Shown here: one piece after another, positions 46,100 through 58,960 of the stretch
How the letters are laid out: each line of letters begins with the position of its first letter
Numbering within the stretch: position 1 is the first letter of the stretch
NCBI GenBank assembly: GCA_016801845.1
Contig: CM028907.1
Span: forward strand, 16,398,598 to 16,462,597
Length of the DNA: 64,000 nt
From: Polydactylus sextarius
Taxonomy: Eukaryota > Chordata > Actinopteri > Polynemidae
Reading direction: 5' to 3'
Notes under the pieces: model-generated
What the model was told of the DNA's origin: nothing
Databases searched by the model: none
What the model saw: only the letters and a program-made list of their open reading frames with translations
Made by a program: the position numbers and the translations under genes

Positions 46100-49000
46100 A
46101 TTTATAATTTACACACAAGAATTAAAGGTTGACTACATGTGATTTACATATTTTTGATGCTCTGCAGAACTTCATAAACAATGATTACATTATATCTTGA
46201 CTTCTGATCAATCACAACAAAGACATGAACTTGGCAGGTCTTTCAGAGTTCAAACACATGAATGCATCTGTATGCCACCAACACATTCATGACAAGCAAT
46301 GCCGCAGCATTGGCCTCCACTGTTGTCATGGTAACAGGCCTCTGAGATGCGCCACTCTCTCAAAAGTCACATTCAGAGCTAAAGTAAACAGCAGAAGCTA
46401 CCAGACTGGAAAAAGTTGACTAAGTCCACAAACTTTTTGTCTCTCTGGACGGAAACAAAAAAGACATTACAGGGTCTGTCCAGTGGAACAATGGCTCCCT
46501 GCTTCAGCCCAGTACACAACAAATAGGTGTAGGTGGGATAACTCACTTGAAAGCAATAAAATGTTTAACATTATCTGATTCAACAGTTATGAGTCAGTGC
46601 CATAGAGGACATGTACAGACTTTCAATTTTTGCAAACTACCCATGTTACATCTATGTATTTCTTATGAAGTTGAAAAAGGAATATACTCTTGAAGATATT
46701 TTAAGTTTTAACATATATTTATAGTTAAGTAACTATAAACAGTAAATAGCACATTTTACTGTAAGAAGGGTTTATCAACAGTCTATTATCAATGTCTATT
46801 GATACATACAAATAAATAAAGGACATCATTGTTAATTTAGAACATCAAAGTAAAAACACTGTAAAAATGTAAAAAAAAAAAAAAAAAAAAAAATTAAAAG
46901 TTTCCACATAAATCATGAAGCACAATGTATTGCAAACTCATTAGTGAACAAGATATTACACATGTATGCATACACACAGACATCTTTTTGTTGTCATTAG
47001 GAAAAATGTGAAAACTGCATAAAAATGTCAATCACTAAGATTTTACCTGAAGCTGGCAGATGCAAGAAAATGCGGAATTCAGCACAAATGCCAATGTGTT
47101 CCTGTGAACCTGTGAAGACGTCCTTTTGTATTCAAGACAGTGCTCACACTGTTGGCGAAAACTGGCATTCTGCATGCACACACACACACACACACACACA
47201 CAAACTTTTCTTCTGGGTCGGTCATGCTAATGCTTTTTTTTTTTATCTTTGGGAGGGTCTTTTGGGATTCAGAGGGAAGGGGGTGTCCCACACTGAACAT
47301 TCAATGCTCTGCCTCAACAAAAACAAAATAAAACAAAAGAAAAAAAAATATGCCCATGTTTCAAGAGAAAAGGGCAGTAAAAAAAATAAGAAAAGATCCT
47401 ATCTGGTATATCTAAACAAACTCTTTTCATGACTGAGGATAAACTTGCAATGCATAATATTTTATTTTACATAGATCATATGTACATAAATGATCTAATT
47501 AATTACATAGATTATTGTGTAGATTTATTATGTTTATGAATACCAACACTAAAATCAGTTTCATGACAAACAATTCAGAATTTCCACCACTAGATGTCAC
47601 TCTATCATAAGTCTGTGTTTCTAGAACCAGTATCAACATCTCAGACTTGAATTCTGACACTATGAGTGGCAACATACTATATATGTTTTTGAGTATTTGT
47701 CACTAGCAGCTATAAGATAATCATATTTCATTCATTTTGTATATAATTTCGTATTATAGTGAACTGTTATTCATTTGACACAACAGATTCACCTCAGGGA
47801 ACAGGTTGGAACTTTCAGTTTTATCTTGTGATTTTCACCAGTAGATGGCGTTTGTCAAGTTGCTGACGGAAATCCAGATGTTTAAATGGTATGTTTTGGG
47901 GCATTGTTTTTTGGGGACATGTTTCCTCTTCTTTCTTTCTTTCTTTCTGTTTGTCTGTTCTGTTTTCCTGGATTCCTCTCCAACTCACACCTGCTTCTCA
48001 TTCTACCAATCAAACCTCATCTACTGCAGTATTTAGCCTCCCACTGTGGTGAAACATAGCAGCTGAATGCTTTCTGCTTTTGATCTAGTTGTTTTTATTC
48101 TTGCTGTGAGTCACTCTGGTGTCTGTGTACCTCAGGTTCAATCCCCTCCCTAAACCAGTTGCCAGTCACATTCATCCTCTGTTCATCCTTTGTCTGTTTG
48201 TGTATCCTGTTTGGAAACCTGTCCTAACACACCAGGTGCCAGGTACCTGGTACCACACCACCTGGAAGACAAAAATCTCTTTGCAATTTTACGCTAAACG
48301 TGCTAGATCATTTAAAGCACAAACATCAGCAATTTAGAAATAAACATGTTAGAAAAAGACAGACTTTATTCTATGCGAAAGGGGAAAGTGAACCTTTTTC
48401 AGTAGCAAAAGTCTACAGTAAACTATTTTTTAGCATAATTACTTATGTTTCCTATATATCCTTCCAAAGTAACCTAACATTTGCTTCTATTGATACACAA
48501 AAAGATTCTATCCCTTCAGCTTTAACAACAAACAACAAAGGGATTAATGTTCACCAAGTACAACGGGTAGAGTAGAACGGGAATATATGACAACAGGGCG
48601 TATTCCATCTGCTGATGAAGAGTGACTGAAAACTCTGGCAGGTTAAATGTTGTTTCTGAGACTGAAAATAACCTTTAAGTCTCACCTGAATTATGTGCCT
48701 GAATGTGTCTTTTAATAATACCAGCCCCCAACACTGAGCATAGAAGAAAATGGATGGACGGACAGACGGACAGATCGATTATTGGACAGTGATATCAGAA
48801 TATTTCCATTGCTGGTTACTATTATGAACAGAAATTGTAGAGGTTTACAGAAGTTGATCACATTTGAGTAAATATCTTTAAAGCCGAGAGTGAAGGATTT
48901 TATTCTATGTCTTGCAGTTGTTTGTTTCTCATTGTAAGTAAGTCACAGCTGGTTCACAGCTAGAGGAACAAACCATCTCTTTTTGCCTTTGCTTTATGTC

Positions 49001-50003
49001 TCTTTTTTACTGTTTTTCAAGGAGACAAATAACACAGATGATACATAACATATATCATAGATGCCGAAATGGTTAATGCATCATGAAAACTTATGTAACT
49101 TTAGGGTCCAGACGTTGCTGGCTGCCGGTATGTGTGCCTCAACAAGCATCAATCATCGTCTCCTTACTCCTCCCCTTACTAAAGCAAGACTCTGCAACGG
49201 CTGGTAGCTGTGGTTTTGGCAAACAGCTCCAGACTGGTGAACATCCAGTCTAATTACATGTTTCTTTTGCATGGTTGAAATGCGAAGTGAGGTTAAACAA
49301 GGAATTCTGTAATCTTATTTTTGGGCCTGACCATATAAGGATATCCCGGAAACAATTATGGGGCTCAGGAAGGAAATATAGAAGTCTTTATTTAGGCTTT
49401 TTACTGTACATGAAACACTGAGAACACTGGGTTACAAAACATGCGTCTTCTTTGAGCTTGATTTTGTGAGCTGCATGTATCGAGCCTCAATGTGTACACG
49501 TGGTCATGTGAATGTTTTGCAATTTTATCAGTTGGAAAGTTTAACTTTATAATAAAAAACATATCAGAAGGTTCATTTTCTCCATTTTTTCTATCTACCC
49601 TTGAGCAAGGCACTAAAACTCACGCAGTCCTTATTATTCATTATTAAGCAGCAATAAAAAACTTCACAGTTTTGTGATGAGATAGTAAATAATAATAGAG
49701 AAAAAAAAACACCCATTTCACCGGAAACAAGCATGACCCTGTCTGGTGCTTCTTTCCACTCTGAGTGGGTGAATTTGTTTTTTCAGCAGGCCACAAACCC
49801 TATGGTTTAGTACGCTCAACTATATTTCACGCAGGGCTTGAGAGGGGGTGGAGAAAATTTGGTGACTGAATGAATCAGCTCAGTGTGTGTGTGTGTGTTA
49901 GTGTATGTATGAATTTTGTGGTGTGTGTGCAGTCTTCATCGTGTCAGTGTGAGCTTGTTTTCAGCTTACTCTCCGGAACAAATACACCTTCGCGTGACGA
50001 CAG

Positions 50004-50060
<57 letters not shown>

Positions 50061-50090
50061 CCGGAAGGAAGTGATGCAATCACCTTAATT
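46100..50090. other. Sparcl1 upstream region and intergenic DNA
   Basis: It contains the noncoding first exon of sparcl1 (from about 47047 up), a poly-A tract (46869-46893), a (CA)n run (47176-47202), a (GT)n run near 49883-49900 and a (GA)n run (50005-50057). No further coding region is convincing. Confidence 0.6.
50005..50057. repeat. (GA)n microsatellite near gene I promoter
   Basis: About 50 bp of AG dinucleotides lie roughly 45 bp before the presumed TATA-like sequence of gene I. Confidence 0.95.
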
Positions 50091-50097
50091 GAGGTTA

Positions 50098-50274
50098 CAT
50101 ATATACAGGGGTCCTCGGAGTTTCCTACAGCATATCCACACATTGAGCTTTTACAGCCTCAACCGCCAGCTTCCATACGTGAGTCAGAATAGAAACTGGT
50201 TTCTCTTGTTTGCTGCTGAAGGACCACTGAACAACATCTCTCAGCTCACTGAATCTAACGGACTACAAAACAAG
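50098..50274 (+). promoter_or_regulatory. Promoter and noncoding exon 1 of gene I
   Basis: ACATATATACAGG at 50098-50110 could serve as a TATA element. The following transcribed stretch ends at the donor AAACAAG/GTAATT (50274). Exon 2 begins at 50784 with CAG/AATG. A noncoding first exon is the standard SCPP layout. Confidence 0.55.
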
Positions 50275-50784
50275 GTAATTCATCAATTATTGACAGATTA
50301 TAACATAATGATGTTGTCTACTTTGTGCTCTTTTCTTTGCAGTTCCACTACACTTTTATGCTTTTTGATTTTCAGCATCAACATCTTTTTTTCACCATCT
50401 TCATATGTTTTTGTTAAATGTACCATGTTATTACACTTAGCTATTTTTTTTTCCAAATGTGATAAGCAGTTTGGGTGCAAGAATATCTATCTTTGCTGAT
50501 TTACAACTAACAACTTTACAATACATTGGGTGATTTGTGCACATTTAAGAACAGAACACAATATGATATAATTCCTGCTGTGTTCTTACTCCAATAGTGC
50601 TTAACAGTAACTGACTCACAATGTCATCTCCTCTGGCTTTGAATTAAACTCAAGACATCCATATTTTTAGAATATTCTATGTGCATTCTTTTCTAGTGTG
50701 TCGATGTTTGCAAATCAGCTTGCCACAAATTAAATCAAATTCAATTCAATTAACATCATTGATGTAATGTGTGTTTTCTACAGA

Positions 50785-50919
50785 ATGAAGGTTATCATTA
50801 TAACGTTTTGCCTCATTGGAGTGGTTTTTGCCAACCCAGTAAGTATGAAAGTATGAAATTAAATCTTAAAACTGAATATTGAATATAGACATTACATCAT
50901 TTGCATCACCCAGATATAG

Positions 50920-50987
<68 letters not shown>

Positions 50988-52891
50988 GAAGTAATTTTCC
51001 TGATTCCATATTTATTTGCTTCATCACAGATTTCATATAATGCCATTTTGGAGTCAAGTGAACATGATGCAAACTCGGTGAGTGTCATCAGAAAACGACC
51101 TCCTGTCTTTAAACTATCTGATTTGATTATTGGTGTTGTTGTGAGTTGCAAGAACTCAATATAGTTTAGACATAAATCATTTGACTGCAGTGATGTTGCG
51201 TTCCCCTGACACAGTCAGCATAAAAACTAACAATAGGCGTGGTTACTCGAAGATACTTCAGACCTCAAAACAAAACCCATTTCAAGACTATTGTTTACTG
51301 TATGTCTGCACTTATTTATGTAGCATTATCCAGGGCGACAACTGACATGAATGGATCTCAAATGAATGTGATGATTGCACTTAAAGTGTGTAATTAAACC
51401 TACTGTGGTGTGTGCTTACTTTGTTTTTCTTTCCAGACTGAAAGTTTGTCTGTGTCACAATCATCATCAGCTGAAAATAACACCTCAGAGCTTCAGGTAC
51501 TGTACACATGTATTCCAGTAATGAGCAAATGATTATTTTCTGATGCAGAAGACTTTTTGCACCACGTTTGATTGCTTCACCTAAATATATATGTGTTCTT
51601 TGTGTTACAGAGCTCCGAGGAAAATACCTCAAATCAAGTAAGTCCTTTGGATTTTTTTTTTTTTTTTTAATCTTCTGCGGGATGTTGGAGGGGGAAAAAA
51701 AATCAATAATCTGATTCGGATTTTAAGTGTCTGATGTTGTTTGTCTCTGCTTTCAGAGTTCAGAATCAGAGTCATTAGAATCTACATCAGAGGACAAGGT
51801 GAGTTCAGCTTTCTGTTTACTCTATATACCTTATTATCAATGTGCCAAATTGAGATTTTATTGTTGGTTTCATGGTCTAAAATCCACCAATATATTAAGA
51901 CTTTTGGGTACAACAATGAAAATAATGCTAGCCTTAAAATTGAGTTAATGTGACAGGAAAGAAGAAATATGTGTCATTTGGTACTGCATTTTGTACATTA
52001 GTGTACTTATAACTATCTTGTTGCTCACACAGAAGCTATGATTTTTTTTTCTCCTAAAAACAAATATGTGTCTTTTCCAACCAAAATAAAAAACAGACTT
52101 CAGAGGAGAGCGACAGCCAATCAGATGAAGATGATGGGGTAAGATTAGACTAAATTAAAAAACCTGTCAAACTTAGATTATTTGCAAGTAATGACACATA
52201 TTGTTTCCATTTAACTATATCATTCACTTCATCTCCACAGCCTGACTCTATGACTGAGACCAGAGATAACAGCATGGGCAGTGAGGAGAACATTCGAAAG
52301 GTGAGATAAACATTTTGCACATTTTGGTTTAAAACATCCTGTTTTAACTAAGGATAAAGATGAGTAACGCTACGTTTTGTTTTTTTTCCACATCAGAGTT
52401 GGGTTCGAGTGATTTCAAGCGTGGTCAGTAGCCTGAGCGCTGAGGACAACAGCAGCACAGAGGTCAAAGGTCAAACAGAACAATTGAGCAAGGAGCTGAT
52501 AAAGACCAACGTGACTCAAGGTCAAACAAACCTGCAGCTGGTGGACGCTCCCATCATCAACAGCGACAGCACCAGCAACAGTGCGGACACTAGCGACATC
52601 ATTGATGTTGTCGCGACAACCAGCGACAGCAACAGCAGTGAGAGCAACAGCAGCGAGAGCAATGAAACCAGCGAGGCCAGCGAGAGCAGCGAAGACAGCA
52701 AGAGCACAGAGGACAGCAACGCCAGTGACAGCAACGAGCTGCTACAAATCAAAGGCCAAGACTGTGTCAACGGAACTCAGAGCTGTGAGAGCGAAGAGTA
52801 TTTCTTTCAGGATATCGGTGATGATGGTCATCACTCTGACAATCTGATGGTGCCAGATGATGATGAAAGGGAGTTAAGTCTAAGGCGATGA
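50785..52891 (+). CDS. Gene I: acidic SCPP (scpp1/spp1/dmp1-like), 275 aa
   Basis: Coding exons: 50785-50838 (signal MKVIIITFCLIGVVFANP), 51030-51077, 51437-51496, 51611-51637, 51757-51798, 52097-52138, 52241-52300 and 52397-52891, all phase 0. The short exons are dense in S-x-E and S-S-E-E motifs (for example SSEENTSNQ and TSEESDSQSDEDDG), the acidic phosphoserine clusters of bone/dentin SCPPs. The 164-codon last exon opens SWVRVISSVVSSLSAED, then has NSSES/NETSEASESSEDSK repeats with many N-x-S/T sites, two Cys (QDCVNGTQSCESEE) and an acidic-His end. There is no RGD. Between sparcl1 and aptx, an acidic SCPP is expected (scpp1 or spp1). The DMP1-like small Ser/Glu exons favour scpp1, but I cannot settle this, so no symbol is given. 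The poly-A signal AATAAA lies near 53080. It probably binds calcium/hydroxyapatite in mineralising matrix. Confidence 0.85.
50925..50981. repeat. (TA)n microsatellite in gene I intron
   Basis: About 56 bp of TA dinucleotides lie between the signal-peptide exon and the next coding exon. Confidence 0.95.
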
Positions 52892-53109
52892 TGACATGAG
52901 CTACATTATTATTAAATGACCTGCCTGAAGTCTTCAGGATCACAAATGTATTCTTACCCATCGCTTCTGAATGTTTATCTTGGCATTATAATGTTACCTG
53001 TAGCTGACTGATTTGTGTATGTGTGATTATTGTCATATTGATGATGTAGCCGAACATTTACTGTGTTTTGATAATAATAAACAAAAAATATAACCATGGT
53101 CCTGAGAGC

Positions 53110-54950
53110 TTGGACATTTTTTGGTACATACATTTAAACAGGGTGGGTGATGGAAAGAACACAACAATACTTTTCCAACATTTTTATGCCTCTACTTCAT
53201 TGAAAAAACAAAGACAAATAGTTACAAAATAAAGCAACAACCATAACTATTACTCTGAATTAAAAATATTCCATATTTAAAGCCAGGCTGATAAAATGGG
53301 TGTTTCATTTCTTTGTGAAAATACCTAGACAGTTTGTGATTAATGCTGATTAACACTAATATTCAGATGCAGTGTTTGCTGAGATTAAGGGCATAAATTT
53401 TTTTTTTTTTTTTTTAATCTGACTCATTACTACTTTTATGGGCCACATAGGGACTATTTATAAGAAAAGGCAATGGAGAACTTTTGTGGTTGCGCCAAAA
53501 AAAAAAAAAAAAAAAGGTTTTAAAAATCTATTTAAGGCCATTTAAAGCTTGACATACAAGTTTAAGAACCACAAAATGAATTCTGAAAGGTACAGGTAAT
53601 ACAGGGTGATTTCATCTGTTTTCTTTCCCTGTCGAGACCCTGCAGTATTTAGAACCAGCCATCTCACTGAGTGAGAGGGCGTAACCTGCAATAACATAAA
53701 TGGCTAGAAATAAACCTAACAAGCATTTTTGACATCTTGTTGGGTTAAAAATGGGGAAAAAAGCTCTGACCTAGACTTTTTACTACATTGAAAAGGGGAT
53801 GTTTTGATGATTTTGTTACAATTAGTGTTTAAGTTAAAGCTGTGAGTCTAAAATCACTCCCACGGTCTATCTCTGTGGAAGACATCCTGCCATATTCTTG
53901 TGCCAAAGACACCACACCCCAGAGGTTCACACACATTATATGTCTGGAAGTCTGGAAAGACTTGTTTTGAAGCAGTTCAGGCCTATTTTCAGCCCATTTA
54001 CAGACCCCTTTACTTCATAATCATCATCATCATTGTTATCTTCCTTCTAAGCTGCATCTATACCCACCTAAACAAATCAGAGAGCTTTGTGAGTATCATG
54101 TTCGACTTCTCCCATGTGTTTATTGTTTTATTGTAACTCTGCCATAGTCTAATGTATCAACGGTGATGAGACTGGATAGCTTTACATTATGATACTATGA
54201 CGCACATGGAAGAGAGGACACTTTGGCTTCACATTGGTGATGTGTAATCAATTCTCAACTTTCAAACATCTGATGTCAAAATGCAACAAGGTTTCCCAAG
54301 TTGTGCTGCTTTTCCAGTCTTCTGGCCATCCATGCTCAGACGGAGGATGTCTTGTCCACCTGTAACTTCATACAGTGACTCTCCAGCTGCTGGTCTGTTT
54401 TATTCACAACAACAAGGGTTGTGTTTTTTATTATTATTATTATTGTCATATTGACAGATTTAGATTTGTCCATTCTTGCAAAAAAGGATTATTTCCCTGT
54501 CATTAGAGACAATCGCTCTTTACCTTGTAGTCATCTAACTTTGGCTCAGCACTGCCACTAGACTGTTGTTCTCTTCCGTCAGTCTGTTATGCTGAGCCAC
54601 GTGGAAAGCATCTAGGTTATTTTAAGCTCCTTTTCCCCCCAGAAAATGCAGCTGTACAAAACTAAAACCGAATGCAGGACTAACTTTAACTGTAGTATCC
54701 TGTTTTAGTTTTGTTAGGACAAGCTAACAATCTCCTCCACCACGTGTGCTTAGCTGTCGTTAGCTATAGCAGTCAGATAATGTGTGATTTAACAGTAAAA
54801 ACAAAATTATCGTACATTTTGGTGTTCTGCGCTAGCCTGCTAAGTACGTCAATATTAACGGTAGCTGTAGGCGTCGAATTGAAGAGTATATATCACGATC
54901 GAATGTGATGTGTTGATACTGAAATGTATCAAGGCGACCGACGTAAGCGT
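53110..54950. other. Intergenic DNA between gene I and the tRNA
   Basis: No gene is seen. A poly-T tract (53398-53416) and a poly-A tract (53499-53515) occur. A 78-residue open frame at 53900-54136 has an Ile-rich hydrophobic stretch but no supporting gene structure. Confidence 0.55.
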
Positions 54951-55024
54951 GGCCGGTTAGCTCAGTTGGTTAGAGCGTGGTGCTAATAACGCCAAGGTCG
55001 CGGGTTCGATCCCCGTACGGGCCA
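54951..55024 (+). tRNA. tRNA-Ile (anticodon AAT)
   Basis: The 74-nt cloverleaf reads: acceptor GGCCGGT pairs with the 3' ACGGGCC plus A (one G-T pair), D-arm with TTAGCTCAGTTGG (A box), anticodon stem TGGTG/CGCCA around loop CTAATAA with anticodon AAT at 54985-54987, and TPsiC arm GGTTCGATCCC (B box). The A34 would be edited to inosine to read isoleucine codons. There is no intron. A run of six T at 55031-55036 serves as RNA polymerase III terminator. The gene is complete and looks active. Confidence 0.95.
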
Positions 55025-55030
55025 ACAGTG

Positions 55031-55036
55031 TTTTTT
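55031..55036 (+). terminator. RNA polymerase III terminator of tRNA-Ile
   Basis: TTTTTT starts 7 bp after the end of the mature tRNA. Confidence 0.85.
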
Positions 55037-55039
55037 CTT

Positions 55040-56425
55040 CCACAGGTCGAGCTTTATGTAGTTCAGGACTCCTCACATCCTCATAACTTTGCACGAAGAC
55101 ATGGAAATCACTGATATTTTGGTGTAATTAAAAATAAGGAATTTACAAATACGCATTCTTTACCACAATGGTATATTACACTGCAAAAAAAGAATAAAAA
55201 ATATTACCAAGTGTCCACCATGAAAAATTGCATATAAGTGTAAAGACCAACAAAGCCAGAACATGTGGTATTTAATTTGATGTTACACTGCTTTCCAAGA
55301 GCTTCCATCGACATCTAACTCACACTCAACCAGCCAATGTTGATGTCTTTATTTTTTTTGGGGACTTAAGTAAGAATACAGCTGTTATTTAAGACATATT
55401 GAACCAAGGTAAACAAATCAATGCTCAAAATGCCTTTTTTTTTCTTTGGGGGGAGAGTAAACAGGAACAGCCTGATACTGTGAGTAGTTTGGGCTCATAA
55501 ACAGTGTGGAAAGGGCCAAGCTATGTTTAAGTAACAGAGTACTGGACTCAAAACCCAGAGCTCTACTGTGTAGCACTGAGTAAAAGCTTGTCAGCAGATG
55601 GCGACAGAGTCAAACCTTCAGGCTGCTGTGTTTAATAAACGCTCTAGAGCACCTGCAAACTCCCACTGATGTTTTCACTTGTTCCACACTTCTGTTCAAT
55701 TTACAATTAAGCAGAACCATGCTGGGAATTGCATAATGTCATCAAAATTTATAGAGGTATAAATTTCCCAACCGTAATAAAACAACATGAGGGATAGAGG
55801 GAAACAATTAGTTAACACCCACACTTTTCTCAGAGGAGGATTCAGCAGCCACTGCTGGAAATACCTGTGTAAATGAACTTTAAAAAAAAAAAAAAAAGAA
55901 TACTGATTATCTGGTAATGATCTATTTTCTCAATATGTCTTAAATTATACTTTTGTTTTTAAAGTGACAGCAACTCAACTTGCTCTCATCTAAGACAGCA
56001 AGAGACAAAATCTCACTTTACCAATCACTTTTTCCATTTCCAAACTAGCAGTATCTAAATTAATAAAATAATAATTAAAAAAATCACAAACCTTTGTTAT
56101 CCAGTCATTTTAAATTAAAAAACAAACAAACAAGTATTTAGTTCTTACAAAAGATTTACTACAACATATTTAAACAAGGATGAAAATGTAAGAGGAACAG
56201 AAGACACCATCTTCATGGTGGCGTCTTGTTGAACCTTTTGACCACCAATGAGTTGAAAATGCAACAAAAGCTGAAGTTATGTCCTGATCACATGATGGAA
56301 ATACTCAAAAAAAAAAAACATGGTTTTCAACACTATACATCTTAATAACAGGCAAAAATGATGTTCAAAATGTTCAAAGTCCTATGTCCCATCCCTAACA
56401 TCTGAGGCACTGAACCTTCTCTCAT
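55040..56425. other. Intergenic DNA and aptx 3' flank
   Basis: No gene is seen. Short A- and T-runs occur (for example 55880-55895). The right end is presumably the 3' UTR of aptx. Confidence 0.6.
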
Positions 56426-56427
56426 TC

Positions 56428-58960
56428 TCATCTGGGAAAGTGAGACTTCAGATGTTCCTTCAGAGCCGGTATTGTGGGAAGCTCTTTGCGGCACATGTGA
56501 CAACGGAGAGATAGTTTCAACAACTCAGTAGCGCCCTCTTTCACAGTGACTCTTCCATTTTTTTCAAGCATCTCAATGACATCTGCAAATAAAGAAAAGC
56601 CAAAATTTTCAGTAATGGACAGGGTGCACAACAGAGGAACCTGAGGTCAGGTTAAAACACCAAAGCAGACTGAATTTACTCACCACGAGACTCAATGAAA
56701 TAGTCTGTTGTGAATGAGTTCCAGTGCTTTTTGTTCTTTAAACAAGGAGAGTCAAAGTCTTGGCTGATCACATGGAGATGGACATGACTGTAAAAGAAAT
56801 TAAAACACAATTGCTTTATTTTTTGTGTGTTGACATCAAATGTGCAGATTCTGGTTCTTGTAATCTTCAGTCTGCAATCAGCCATCAATAAACTATGTAG
56901 TATGTGATCCAATACACACTTCTCTTTGCACACTCTACTTTTGGACTTGTTTGTTGCTTTTCAGTTTGTGATGGAAAATGCTTACAATCAAGGAAAGTAA
57001 CCACTTTATTGGTACCATCAAACAGCAATAAAGTGAATAGTTTAGTGTCACATCCATGACAGAAATACGCATGAATCTGTGTTTGGGCGCATGAGACATG
57101 TCTTGACTGACTCTATCTGAGATAATCCATGTGAATGCATGAAATGATAAGGCATGGCATGTCTGGTATAGAAACATTTCAGATAAAAAGATCATTTAAA
57201 GTTATATAATTTATTAAAACCTAAGCATAAAATACACAATAAAACAATAAATATAAATTAGATCATATAAGATGTGAAACCCCTTAAAAGTACAAAATAC
57301 AACAATGTATGTGAAAGATGGACAATAATAGGTGTTCAAGTTTCAATAAAAGTCAGCAGAGAACGTAATGAGGACATCAGTTTGGTATTATTTCTAGTGT
57401 GACTTCATGTTCATCTCGGGTCAGTTAATTTACATAATTGCCTAGAGGACAAATCAGTGATTTTCCAGAAGATAAAAGAATACCATATGTTGACTGATTT
57501 CAAAACTACAGTTGCTATAGTAACAATATAAAACATTAAAGCAGTTATAACTCACCTCATACTTGGGATTGCATGGTACCCTGTGCGGAAGCGTAGTGAA
57601 TTAGCATCAGCACAGTCCTGAACCATCTGGTCGGCAACTTTCTGCATGTGTTTCACCAAGTCAACATGCTCCTCACGCAGCGCCTTCAGATTGGGAATGG
57701 ACTGCCATGGGAGGACCAGCCAGTGGTAGCGGGCTTTGGGGTATTTATCCTTAATCACTACCACTTTATCGTCTTTGTATACCTACAAAAATGGAAATGG
57801 AAACAGGAAAAAGTAATCATGCATTAAAAAGTCCAGCTATGCCAGTACATTTTTTAAAGATATAGCTACCTGCATCTTTGGATCTTGCATTGAAGTCTTC
57901 AGACCTTGACTCCAATGTCCAAAACTTTCCTACAATGGAGTTCAGGCAACATGTTTTTTTTATATTACACATTCTTACCAGCTTTAAACTAATAAAAACA
58001 TTTTAAATATGAGAAGGAACACACTGACAGAAACACTTGTCCTTACATTAGTTTTTATGGTGTCTCTGTGACCATCTGACACCTCAGAGACCTTTTCTGT
58101 CTGTTTGGCTGCTTTCATTTTCTGAGCCTCTCTCTGGCGCTCTCTGTCTTCTGAAGCTGACTCTCGTGGTCTTTTATTTCCACTGTGGCTGCCTGTGGTA
58201 TCTTCTTTGAACTGTACAGTGTACGGATAGAGCTGATTCACAATATGAAGCTGCTGCCCTGGCTTCATTTTGACCTCATTGCCTGTACCCACCACCACTG
58301 AGTCGATGGAGGTTGGGTTCACGCCCAGCTTTAAAATAATGATGGGAGATGAGACACAGAAAGTGTTAAGCAGTAATTACTGAAACAAAAAGATTAATAA
58401 AACATGTGCAGGCATATTGAGCACAATGGATCCTAAATTTATAGCAAAAGACATTCAAAAGATTTTTAGTATTTATTTGATGTTATTTTCTTTATTTCAC
58501 ACTAACAAATCCAATGTTTTTTTTGTATGTCTTACCTGTTTAACTTTAACATAACCTTTGTTGCATTCTGCTTTCAATTCAACTGGTTGAGAGGGAGAGG
58601 GATGTAATTTACACAGATTAAAGTTGTTTCTAGGCTTTCGTTTCTCTGAAAACAAATTATAACAGTTCACATACAGTGGCACACATACATTTTTTTTTAT
58701 CTTTGGCTTTGTTCATTTCAATCAGAAGCAAATGGCGCTTTAAGAAGGTATATAAGCATTATTTAACCAGTGCCTGCCTGTGCTAGCTAACCACTAGCAC
58801 AGGCAAAGTAAAGTAGCCAAGCTATATTACCTTGCTGCCGGGAGCATTTTTTGTCTTTAATAGTCGTTTCTGGACCTCGACCCAGGACAACTGCCTGTAG
58901 GTGAGGCAGCTGGATGGGTTTGTGACTACCATCTTCACTGAGGAGCCAGCAAAGTGGCAT
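56428..58960 (-). CDS. aptx: aptx (aprataxin), 334 aa
   Basis: Coding exons: 58960-58831, 58582-58536, 58328-58047, 57929-57870, 57782-57556, 56787-56684 and 56582-56428. The total of 1005 nt is in frame. The N-terminal FHA-like domain starts MPLCWLLSEDGSHKPIQLP and includes LGRGPETTIKDKKCSRQQ, then QVELKAECNKGYVKVKQ. The middle linker is Lys/Arg/Ser-rich. The HIT catalytic domain has YPKARYHWLVLPW and the His triad (SHVHLHVISQDFDSP). The C-terminus is a C2H2 zinc finger (CHMCRKELP with HLKSH). Aprataxin removes AMP from abortive DNA-ligation intermediates in the nucleus during single-strand break repair. The second-exon acceptor was chosen at 58582 because it gives the family-typical QVELKAEC junction; an upstream acceptor at 58646 would insert about 20 unusual residues. 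Confidence 0.95.

Noticed and set aside
52522..52770. Leu/Ser-rich minus-strand frame
   Set aside because: Antisense of the Ser/Asp/Glu-rich last exon of gene I.
53900..54136. 78-residue frame with an Ile-rich hydrophobic stretch
   Set aside because: No promoter, splice or homology support; the Ile run comes from an ATC/ATT repeat.
58583..58646. Longer aptx exon 2 using an upstream acceptor
   Set aside because: It stays in frame but inserts about 20 residues absent from the family; the internal acceptor at 58582 restores the typical QVELKAEC junction.
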